NCBI GenBank assembly: GCA_020638735.1
Contig: JACKHZ010000004.1
Coordinates: 1-9,768, forward strand
DNA length: 9,768 nucleotides
Direction of reading: 5' to 3'
Source of the DNA: Planctomycetota bacterium
GTDB lineage: Bacteria; Planctomycetota; UBA1135; UBA2386
In this document: positions 6,001 to 9,768 of the stretch, piece by piece
How positions within the stretch are numbered: position 1 is the stretch's first letter
How the letters are laid out: each line of letters opens with the position of its first letter
Made by a program: the position numbers and the translations under genes
The notes under the pieces: generated by a model
Databases searched by the model: none
Seen by the model: the letters and a program-made list of their open reading frames with translations, nothing else
What the model was told of the DNA's origin: nothing

Positions 6001-8455
6001 CGTCGGCGCCGGCGGCAAGGGCGAGCTCGGCGGCGCCGCGGCGGCCAGCAAAACCGGTGTGGTCGTGGTCGGCACCGCGGCGGCGAGCGACGCCTGTGCC
6101 AGCGTCTCGTGCGACGACGGCATCCCCTGCACCATCGACCGCTGCGAGCGCGCCACCGGCACGTGCGTCCACGTCGACGCGGTCGACGGCAGCGCCTGCG
6201 GCACGGCACAGGTCTGCGTCCAGGGCCAATGCCGCATCCCCTTCGCGACGGCGCTCTCCGCCGGCGACGCACACAGCCTGGCGCGGGCGCCCGACGGCGG
6301 CCTGCTCGCCTGGGGCGCGGCGGAGAAGGGCCAGCTCTTGAACGAGACGGTCGGCGGGGTGACGGCGATCGCGGCGGGTGGCGCGTTCTCCTGCGTGCTG
6401 CGCAGCGACGGCACGATCCTCTGCGGCGGCGCGGCAGACCGTGGCCAGCTCGGCCACGGCGCGACCACGGCGAGCGGCCCGGTCGTGGTCGACGGCCTGA
6501 GCGACGGGACGGCCGTCGTCGCCGGCGGGGCGTTCGCCTGCGCCCTGCGCAAGGGCGGCGCGGTGCGCTGCTGGGGCGCGAACGATCAGGGTCAGCTCGG
6601 CGACGGGACCCATTCGGATCGCAGCAAGCCGGTCGACGTCGCGCTCAGCGGGGCGGTCGCTCGGCTCAGCGCCGGCACGGCCCACGCCTGCGCCCTCGGC
6701 ACCGACGGCAAGGTCCGCTGCTGGGGCGACAACAGCGGCGGCGAGCTCGGCGACGGCACGACCACCGACCGCAGCAAGCCGGTGCTCGCCCTCGGCCTCG
6801 CTGGGGCAGTCGTCGATCTCTGGGCCGGCGAGGGCTTCAGCTGCGCCCGCTTGGTCGACGGTCGGGTGCAGTGCTGGGGCGCCATGGCATCGAGCGGCGC
6901 GCAGGCCGGGGTCGGCGCGACCATCGCCGACGCCGAGGCCGGCGACGCGCTCTGCGCCACCAGCCGCTTCGGCACGGTCTGGTGCTGGGGCAAGGGCGAG
7001 CAGCCGCAGGAGGTCTCCGGGCTGCCCGCGGCGCGCTCGGTCGTGGTCGGCAAGGGCCACCGCTGCGCCTTGCTGCGCGACGGCAGCGTCCGCTGTTGGG
7101 GCAAGGGCGGCAGCGGCCAGCTCGGCGACGGCAAGACAGACGACCAGAGCGCGCCGGTGCAGGTCCAGGGCTCGGCGCCCAAGCCCGACCTCTGCGTCGA
7201 GCAGAAGGTCGACTGCGACGACGGCAACCCGTGCACCGACGACATCTGCGACCCCGTCGACGGCAGCTGCAGCCACCCGCAGAGCGCTGACGGCACCAGC
7301 TGCGGCGGCGAGCGGGCCTGCAACGCGGGCACATGCCGCTGGGCGGCGGAGATCGTCGCCGGGCGCGGCCATTCGTTCGGCGGCGCGACCTGTGTCCGCA
7401 TGGCCTCGGGCAAGGTGCGCTGCTGGGGCAGCAACAACTCTTCGAGCGGCGGGCTGGGCTTCGCCTCGGGCAACGTCTTGGTGCCGACCGAGGTGCCGGG
7501 GCTACAAGGCGTGACCAAGATCGCCGGCGCGGGCCCGTTCTGCGCCCGCGTGGCCGACGGGACGCTTCGCTGCTGGGGTGCGAACAACAACTGCCAGCTC
7601 GGGCGCGCCGCCAACGCGACGCTGGTCGATCCGGGCGAGCCGCTGAACGTCGGCGCGGTCGAAGAGATCAGCGCCGGCAAGGACCACGTCATCGTGCGCC
7701 GCAGCGCCGGCGATCTCCTCGCCTGGGGCCACAATACGTCCGGCCAATTCGGTGTGAACGGCAGCACCTACGGAACGCACGTGTGCATCGCCGATGCCGC
7801 CGGCAGCTCCCTCGCCAAGATCGTGCGCTTCGGCGACGTCTACGAGGCGACGATGCTCGGCTTCGACGCCGCCGGCACGCTCTTCTGCTGGGGCGAGAAC
7901 TATTACGGCCAATGCGGCAACAACAAGATCGGCAGCAACGCCGACCTCGGCGCGCCGCTGCAGGTGGCGACCGACGTCGTCGCCGCGGCGAGTGGCGCGC
8001 AGCACGCCTGCTACGCCGACAAGGCTGGCAACGTCTACTGCGCCGGCACGCAATACTACGGCCAGACCGGCACCGGCACGGTCAACTCTGGCAGCAACGG
8101 CTACGAGTCGGCCTTCAGCAAGACCTCCATGACCGGCGCGGTCGAGATCGCGGCCGGCGCGCACCACACCTGCGCGCTGAAGAACGACGGCACCGTCTAC
8201 TGCTGGGGCCGCGGCAACAGCGGCCAGCTCGGCATCGGCAATACCCAGGTCGCGGTCCCGACGCCGACCAAGGTCGTCGGCCTCACCGACGTCGTCCAGC
8301 TCGCGCTGGCCGTCGACCACAGCTGCGCCCTGAAGAAGGACGGCTCGGTCTGGTGCTGGGGCGACAACGGCGCCGGCGAGATGGGCAACGGCGAGTTCGG
8401 CGTCGCGGCGCGCAAGTTGGTGCCGAACCTGGTGCCGGCGTCCAAGGCGCCCTGA
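1..8455 (+). CDS. Giant extracytoplasmic Cys-repeat / RCC1 beta-propeller protein (5' partial)
   Basis: The frame is open from the left edge to TGA at 8453-8455. The first possible start is GTG at 5, but it has no ribosome binding site and no signal peptide follows, so the true start lies upstream. Residue numbers here count that GTG as 1. Residues 1-87 are a Cys-free D/G/T/A-rich linker. Residues 88-1208 are cysteine repeats of the CDDGxxCT type. Residues 1209-2816 are four units, each a Cys linker followed by a seven-bladed RCC1-like propeller with blades of the form CAL..DG.V.CWG.N..GQLGDG. No transmembrane helix, sorting tag or catalytic motif is visible, and the protein ends directly after the last blade. 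RCC1-fold proteins are binding platforms, and secreted versions are common in Myxococcota. I infer an exported, perhaps lipid-anchored, adhesive or ligand-binding scaffold. Its ligand is unknown. The domain assignment is solid; the function is not established. Confidence 0.9.
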   Translation, partial: AVVDGTQQDGASTDVVGQDGTGPDGVVQDGATLDGAPTDAQPSDAQPSDAPVTDANDGGGTAGDGTAGDGATGDATDTATGDSIGPPKCTSAATCPAPSNPCLVADCHPQAGCIEVALPSGTACNDGSACTTAAVCEAGVCKPSATLDCDDGLFCTVDSCDKDKGCANLPAAASPCDDGNPCTLEEACDAQGSCSGGINICACQVSADCAAKEDGNLCNGTLFCEPKSKTCQINPATVVTCNGKDDTTCAATTCDPKTGTCALQSKPEGTACDDGVLCTVGDACDAKGQCQPGTQVCCKSDADCGKFEDGDACNGTLFCNKASGSCELNPTTVVVCPSAYDTACRKNLCDKSKGTCGWVQSDDGTACDDGSACTPNEACKAGECVAGASLCECKDDADCEKFEDGNLCNGTLYCDPSGDIAICKVNPVTVVKCDDSQDTTCAHNVCTPSTGACKVVPRNENKTCDADGNPCTPKDLCKSGSCVADTNVCICQTDTECQGHEDGNLCNGTLFCDKGNNRCQVNPATVVSCPTGLDTGCQKSRCQPLSGTCKTENVADFTPCDADDTQCTLNDACIAGTCKPGQNLCQCKIDGHCGRFDDKNQCNGSLYCDKAKGTPYACIENPGTAVWCDKSGDGPCQTAVCDPKTGDCGLEKVPDGQPCTDGTACEVGGLCAGGDCKGTTVLCDDGNPCTTDACNDAKGCISLPAPATACDDANDCSADSCDPKLGCVHLAKPQGALCSDGDACTSGDTCAAGVCAGGKVLLCDDGNACTNDSCDPKQAEGKGCLHTPVVDGKVCDDGNACTVATACNKGQCSGKPKNCDDGDACTTDGCNPSVAGGCLHVQKGEGVACDDGKACTEQDACDKDSVCAGKPKTCDDGNACTKDACDESTDGGKGGCVALPAGGGCDDGDACTDNDYCKGGACLPGEATVCNDGNPCTDDSCDKAANGGEGGCVFANKTGACDDGDACTEQDACAAGQCKGKAKDCDDDNVCTDDSCHVVEGCQNAPNTAPCGDGDACTTQDACKAGKCGGKAKDCDDGDACTTDGCDKGVCTHAADVKCDDGDACTTDSCDKSKGCVHVATGGPCDDGDPCTAGETCTAAGCVGAPKNCDDSDPCTDDVCAAGKGCVQTANTKPCNDGDACTSGEVCATAGCGGGVAVNCDDGEGCTIDACNKTKGCIHSSSTLVCDDGDACTTDDVCKDGACSGKTTVCDDGDPCTVDACDAATGACKTPPAKDGTVCGDGTRACIAGVCKAYVRIRAAYRHTCAERAAGGVDCWGSNASGELGRGVSTGSIPDPGAVKSDAGIVLRSPVTLMNGACALDQDGKAWCWGSNGSSNRLGINVSTTTNVPLLVQKQPATFVALEAGQNHICGLGTDARIYCWGAGNYGQVGNGLTNSVTSPTTALGVLDAVRVRAGANQSGAIFAAAKPRLWGNNGAGELGMNDTYKTGISAPTVPAGGSPVAVDIAFGLDASAMVDTEGQIWSAGQVRYGRLGIGLPLTMSQEVHRFIKVPFAQTAAAVYGGWNHLCARDTSGALWCWGRNDYGQLGLGDKDDRAEPTQVPLAEVTLAGVVDATTGDRHMCVVDGLGQVICWGNNSNGQLGTNSYTSTLTPTLLVDSKSNPKETCKLAATLCDDGDPCTVDGCDGQTGECTHTAGNDGASCGDDGTLRCAAGACKAALGVGLAVGEHHACLRSDVGKVRCWGDNDAGQLGDGGIGGGAALGKMVQAGTLAGTIGLAAGGTATCDLLGGTGEGTLACWGEGETTPKPVSAVDRVTAVAVGAAHRCVIRDDGYVRCWGEGKEGQLGDGKAEASTTPRLVGGVAGARQVVVGQAHSCALGWDGTVHCWGRGDKGQLGHGKVVASAATAQKVSGVNGAVALAAGRDHSCALLGGAAAGKVLCWGAAADGQTGTGVTATAQPIPTAVTGLGKATAIGAGSWHSCAVTATGGKVACWGRNDQGQLGDGSATNRTSPVFSQGLGAAVAVGGGAQFTCALGGDGAVRCVGAGGKGELGGAAAASKTGVVVVGTAAASDACASVSCDDGIPCTIDRCERATGTCVHVDAVDGSACGTAQVCVQGQCRIPFATALSAGDAHSLARAPDGGLLAWGAAEKGQLLNETVGGVTAIAAGGAFSCVLRSDGTILCGGAADRGQLGHGATTASGPVVVDGLSDGTAVVAGGAFACALRKGGAVRCWGANDQGQLGDGTHSDRSKPVDVALSGAVARLSAGTAHACALGTDGKVRCWGDNSGGELGDGTTTDRSKPVLALGLAGAVVDLWAGEGFSCARLVDGRVQCWGAMASSGAQAGVGATIADAEAGDALCATSRFGTVWCWGKGEQPQEVSGLPAARSVVVGKGHRCALLRDGSVRCWGKGGSGQLGDGKTDDQSAPVQVQGSAPKPDLCVEQKVDCDDGNPCTDDICDPVDGSCSHPQSADGTSCGGERACNAGTCRWAAEIVAGRGHSFGGATCVRMASGKVRCWGSNNSSSGGLGFASGNVLVPTEVPGLQGVTKIAGAGPFCARVADGTLRCWGANNNCQLGRAANATLVDPGEPLNVGAVEEISAGKDHVIVRRSAGDLLAWGHNTSGQFGVNGSTYGTHVCIADAAGSSLAKIVRFGDVYEATMLGFDAAGTLFCWGENYYGQCGNNKIGSNADLGAPLQVATDVVAAASGAQHACYADKAGNVYCAGTQYYGQTGTGTVNSGSNGYESAFSKTSMTGAVEIAAGAHHTCALKNDGTVYCWGRGNSGQLGIGNTQVAVPTPTKVVGLTDVVQLALAVDHSCALKKDGSVWCWGDNGAGEMGNGEFGVAARKLVPNLVPASKAP
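2..265 (+). other. Asp/Gly-rich N-terminal linker of the giant protein
   Basis: This stretch encodes about 88 residues made almost only of D, G, T, A, Q, P and V, with repeated QDG, DGA, SDAQP and AGDGTA/GDGATGD-like words. It has no cysteine and no predicted secondary structure core. Such acidic spacers commonly follow the lipobox of exported myxobacterial lipoproteins and hold the repeat domains away from the membrane. That upstream lipobox is an inference, since the sequence before base 1 is not available. Confidence 0.75.
114..150 (+). repeat. 15-bp in-frame tandem repeat, about 2.5 copies
   Basis: The 15-base unit ccgacgcccaaccct occurs exactly at 114-128 and 129-143, followed by a 7-base partial copy at 144-150. 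It encodes successive (T/S)DAQP and SDAQP pentapeptides in the acidic linker. The unit length is a multiple of three, so copy-number change by slippage would keep the frame. It is probably a neutral spacer-length repeat. Confidence 0.85.
266..601 (+). repeat. First two cysteine dyads (residues 88-199)
   Basis: The first dyad (residues 88-147) is divergent: its alpha unit lacks the CDDG start and has an extra Cys before it (C88), but its beta unit (CNDGSACT) is standard. The second dyad, from C148, has a regular alpha unit (CDDGLFCTVDSC) and beta unit (CDDGNPCTLEEAC) with eight cysteines. These units fix the alpha/beta scheme used in the rest of the protein: alpha has four residues between the second and third Cys, beta has five. 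Confidence 0.7.
602..2047 (+). repeat. Five tandem 14-cysteine repeats of 94-98 residues (type A)
   Basis: Copies start at C200 (base 602), C296 (890), C390 (1172), C488 (1466) and C584 (1754). Each has exactly 14 cysteines by my count. Each opens with a six-Cys module containing CxC, then (E/D)D..(N/D)xCNG(T/S)L(F/Y)C and a further Cys before NP.(T)(A/V)V. This is followed by an alpha-like unit with a longer first loop (Cys-x7-Cys or similar), then a standard beta unit ending G.C. The constant even number of cysteines fits seven disulfides per copy. I do not recognise the six-Cys module as a named family. Confidence 0.8.
2048..3628 (+). repeat. Array of alternating alpha/beta CDDGxxCT cysteine units (type B)
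   Basis: From C682 to residue 1208 there are 20 units of about 24-30 residues with four cysteines each. The alpha units follow CxDGxxCTxDxC and end in a (K)GC(V/I/L)H-like segment. The beta units follow CxDGxxCTxxxxC and end in GxC(x)GK.K-like segments. They alternate strictly except for two extra alpha units, at C682 and at C1034. The acidic DDGD...D pattern superficially recalls calcium-binding repeats, but metal binding is only a possibility. Many units are nearly identical in DNA as well as protein. Confidence 0.8.
3629..4873 (+). other. Cys linker 1 plus RCC1 propeller 1 (residues 1209-1623)
   Basis: The linker (C1209 to about 1252) has an alpha unit, CDDGDPCTVDAC, followed by a shortened beta unit, CGDGTRACIAGVC. 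The propeller (about 1253-1623) has seven blades by my count. Blades 1, 2, 3, 6 and 7 carry the paired Cys of CA....G..CWG; blades 4 and 5 have lost both (RLWGNN and QIWSAG). Typical GELG, GQVG and GQLG turns follow the WG motif. RCC1 propellers usually have seven blades, so this domain looks complete. Confidence 0.8.
4874..6094 (+). other. Cys linker 2 plus RCC1 propeller 2 (residues 1624-2030)
   Basis: The linker starts with a lone C1624, then alpha CDDGDPCTVDGC at C1631 and a shortened beta ending CAAGAC at C1673. The propeller spans about 1676-2030 and has seven blades, all with the paired cysteines. Blade 2 is abbreviated and lacks the GQLG turn after CWGEGE. Blade 7 has CVG in place of CWG. 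It is the most regular propeller in terms of Cys pairs. Confidence 0.8.
6095..7192 (+). other. Cys linker 3 plus RCC1 propeller 3 (residues 2031-2396)
   Basis: The linker has a lone C2031, alpha CDDGIPCTIDRC at C2036 and a shortened beta ending CVQGQC at C2076. The propeller (about 2078-2396) is the shortest at about 319 residues, but still has seven blade cores. Blade 1 lacks both cysteines (LLAWGAAEKGQLL). Blades 5 and 6 are abbreviated and lack the GQLG turn. Blades 3 and 4 are near-consensus, with DRSKPV after LGDGT. Confidence 0.8.
7193..8452 (+). other. Cys linker 4 plus RCC1 propeller 4 (residues 2397-2816)
   Basis: The linker has a lone C2397, alpha CDDGNPCTDDIC at C2404 and a shortened beta ending CNAGTC at C2444. 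The propeller (about 2446-2816) has seven blades. Blade 3 lacks both cysteines (LLAWGHN) and blade 4 keeps only the second. Additional cysteines occur at C2530, C2594 and C2637, which is unusual against the other propellers. The protein stops about 25 residues after the last CWG, with no C-terminal anchor. Confidence 0.8.
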
Positions 8456-8496
8456 ACCGCAAGCAATCGCCGCTGCATCGAAATGGAACAGCAGGG

Positions 8497-8524
8497 TTGG
8501 AATTTCTCACCGCTACCCTAGACT
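8497..8524 (+). promoter_or_regulatory. Possible sigma70-like promoter for the GGDEF gene
   Basis: TTGGAA at 8497-8502 (4 of 6 to TTGACA) and TAGACT at 8519-8524 (4 of 6 to TATAAT) are separated by 16 bases, in the AT-richest part of the gap. Transcription would begin near 8531 and leave a leader of about 40 bases. The match is moderate and could be chance. Confidence 0.3.
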
Positions 8525-8558
8525 TGCGTCCGGACGGTGGGTGGCCGGCCACAACGAC

Positions 8559-8564
8559 GAGGGG
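8559..8564 (+). promoter_or_regulatory. Shine-Dalgarno site (GAGGGG) that sets the GGDEF start
   Basis: GAGGGG ends 5 bases before GTG at 8570. The earlier in-frame GTG at 8537 has no comparable purine-rich site, and the ATG at 8624 has only a weak GAG. This favours GTG 8570 as the start. Confidence 0.5.
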
Positions 8565-8569
8565 AAGAC

Positions 8570-9694
8570 GTGTACGCGACGGCGAAGCGACGCCTGTTGG
8601 GCGGTGGTCCACACCGTGAGCGCATGGGCGTGGTCACGGCCGCGCCGATCCGGCTGCTCTTCCTCGCGAGCGCCGTGCTCTTCTACGTGCACTCGCTGGT
8701 CGAGGTCTTCGCCTTGGAGATCGTGCAGCAAGGACCACTGTGGCAGTGGCTGATGCCGGCCATCGGCTTCGGCCTCGCCTACGCCGGGACCTGGATGCCG
8801 AAGCGTCCAAGGCTGCAGGAGGCATCGGTCGTGGTGCTCCTGGTCGTGCTCGCGGCCTACGGTCTGCTCTACGCGCAGCGCTCGCACGCGCCGGTCCTGC
8901 GCGCGACGCAGGGCCAGCTGCTGCTGGCGGTCTACGGGCTGCTCGTGTCGCCGACCTTCTTGACCCTGGTGGTCGCGACGACCCTGCAGTTCTGCGTCGG
9001 CCTGCTCATCGAAGCGCTCGGCATCGGCCCCTCGGTCTTCGGCATCGACGGCATCCCGACCGCGATCATGGGCGGATTGGTGATCTGGCTGCTCGGCGCG
9101 ATGCTCGAGATCTTGCGGCAGGACCTCTTCGAGCGCTTGGAGCGGTCCGAAGAGCAGGCGCTCCGCGATCCCCTGACCGGCCTGCTGAACCGCCGCGCCT
9201 TCGTCGACGCGCTCACCCTGGCACAGCAGCACGCTGCCGAGGAGGCACGGTCCTCCACCGCCGCCGAGGCGCGCGAAGCAGCCGGACGGGCAGACCACCT
9301 GCTCCTGATCGATCTCGACGGGTTCAAGCGAATCAACGATACCCACGGCCACGCACACGGCGACCGCGTCTTGCTCGACGTCGCCAAACTGCTGCGCGGC
9401 GCCGTCCGCCAGGACGACCGTGTCGCCCGCCTCGGCGGCGACGAGTTCCTGCTCTGGTTGCGCGACGTCACGCCGGCACAGGTGGACGCGGTCGTCGAAC
9501 GCCTGCTCGATGGCGCGGACACGGCCGCTCTGCCCGTCGGGCTCTCGATCGGCATCGCCAGGATCGACGACGGCCTCGACGAAGCGATCCGCCGCGCCGA
9601 CGTGGCGATGTACGCGGCCAAGCGCGCAGGTGGCCATCAAGCGCGGCGCGCGCTCGAACAGGCCGAGTTCTTCTCGCTCGCGCTGCAGGCGTAG
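8570..9694 (+). CDS. Membrane-bound GGDEF diguanylate cyclase
   Basis: Predicted to make cyclic di-GMP from two GTP at the inner membrane. The start is taken as GTG 8570, giving 374 residues; GTG 8537 (385 residues) and ATG 8624 (356) are alternatives. A basic N-terminus is followed by five or six hydrophobic segments (about 26-48, 57-76, 85-102, 116-150 as one or two, 162-183), then a charged helix at 182-198 like a signalling linker. The GGDEF domain begins at DPLTGLLNRRAF (200-211). It has the metal/substrate motif IDLDGFKRIND (247-257), an intact GGDEF at 289-293, an RxxD inhibitory site (R280-D283) five residues before it, and ADVAMYAAKRAG near the end. All expected active-site residues are present, so activity and product inhibition are likely. 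An Ala/Glu-rich stretch at 219-240 lengthens the usual loop. I do not recognise the membrane sensor, and its signal is unknown. Confidence 0.9.
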   Translation: MYATAKRRLLGGGPHRERMGVVTAAPIRLLFLASAVLFYVHSLVEVFALEIVQQGPLWQWLMPAIGFGLAYAGTWMPKRPRLQEASVVVLLVVLAAYGLLYAQRSHAPVLRATQGQLLLAVYGLLVSPTFLTLVVATTLQFCVGLLIEALGIGPSVFGIDGIPTAIMGGLVIWLLGAMLEILRQDLFERLERSEEQALRDPLTGLLNRRAFVDALTLAQQHAAEEARSSTAAEAREAAGRADHLLLIDLDGFKRINDTHGHAHGDRVLLDVAKLLRGAVRQDDRVARLGGDEFLLWLRDVTPAQVDAVVERLLDGADTAALPVGLSIGIARIDDGLDEAIRRADVAMYAAKRAGGHQARRALEQAEFFSLALQA

Positions 9695-9697
9695 GGC

Positions 9698-9768
9698 TCA
9701 GCGCGGAACGACGACGCCCCGCGTGCGCGCGGTCTCGGCCGCGATCTCGTACCCCGCGTCGAGGTGCC
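9698..9768 (-). CDS. hutU: Probable urocanate hydratase, C-terminal end only
   Basis: On the minus strand an open frame enters from the right edge and ends at TGA (complement of 9698-9700). The visible 22 codons read HLDAGYEIAAETARTRG followed by VVVPR. From memory, urocanases end in an RH(A/V)DAGYE-type segment, an amphipathic stretch with A and K/R, and a short hydrophobic tail, and this fits well. The partial codon before His ends in GG, which would suit Arg. Urocanate hydratase converts urocanate to imidazolonepropionate in histidine degradation, using bound NAD+. Only a few percent of the protein is visible, so the call rests on this short motif. The gene converges on the GGDEF gene, with 3 bases between the stop codons. 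Confidence 0.6.
   Translation of the reverse strand, partial: HLDAGYEIAAETARTRGVVVPR

Larger units (their letters stand above)
8456..8569. other. Intergenic region between the giant gene and the GGDEF gene
   Basis: This 114-base gap has a locally AT-richer patch near 8475-8525, in contrast to the flanking coding sequence. I see no stem-loop followed by a T run, so no intrinsic terminator can be called for the upstream gene. The last bases of that gene allow only a 4-bp GGCG/CGCC stem without a T tract. A possible promoter and a ribosome binding site for the downstream gene lie here. Confidence 0.5.

Noticed and set aside
6592..7767. 391-codon minus-strand frame across propellers 3 and 4
   Set aside because: It is a shadow of the RCC1 blades; it has no start signal and no family motif.
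8432..8452. Intrinsic terminator at the end of the giant gene
   Set aside because: Only a 4-bp GGCG/CGCC stem inside the coding end, with no following T run.
8537..8569. Upstream GTG start for the GGDEF gene
   Set aside because: There is no purine-rich ribosome binding site before 8537, while GTG 8570 has GAGGGG at suitable distance; it is kept only as an alternative.
8513..9640. 375-codon minus-strand frame opposite the GGDEF gene
   Set aside because: The composition is Arg/Asp/Gln-rich without recognisable motifs, and it lies wholly across a gene with clear GGDEF signatures on the other strand.

Overview
The window is very GC-rich, with strong G/C preference at third codon positions. It carries a giant secreted-type protein of Asp/Cys repeats plus RCC1-type propellers. 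This combination is typical of Myxococcota (former Deltaproteobacteria), so I infer a myxobacterium-like host. No taxonomic marker gene is present, so this is an inference.

Layout. (1) Bases 1-8455, plus strand: one uninterrupted reading frame that enters from the left edge, with its true start and any signal peptide outside the window. It encodes at least 2,817 residues. In order it holds an Asp/Gly/Thr-rich linker; about 1,120 residues of cysteine repeats; then four RCC1-like beta-propellers, each preceded by its own short cysteine linker. I count 7 blades in every propeller, 28 in total. The cysteine region is built from two alternating units, called alpha and beta here, that differ by one residue in a Cys-Cys spacing. 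Five of these dyads carry an additional 6-Cys module. (2) Bases 8456-8569: a gap with a possible sigma70-like promoter and a good Shine-Dalgarno sequence, but no convincing terminator. (3) Bases 8570-9694, plus strand: a polytopic membrane protein with a complete GGDEF domain, probably an active diguanylate cyclase with a product-inhibition site. (4) Bases 9698-9768, minus strand: the last 22 codons of a convergent gene whose C-terminus looks like urocanate hydratase (HutU), ending 3 bases from the GGDEF gene.

The three genes show no obvious shared pathway. The giant protein probably acts outside the cytoplasm as a disulfide-rich surface or secreted scaffold, because that many paired cysteines would not oxidise in the cytosol; its ligand is unknown. 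The GGDEF protein would make cyclic di-GMP at the inner membrane. The neighbour on the other strand suggests a histidine-degradation gene. The most unusual content is the internal architecture of the giant protein: nested repeat orders, four complete propellers with matched linkers, and blade cysteines that are kept or lost mainly as pairs.
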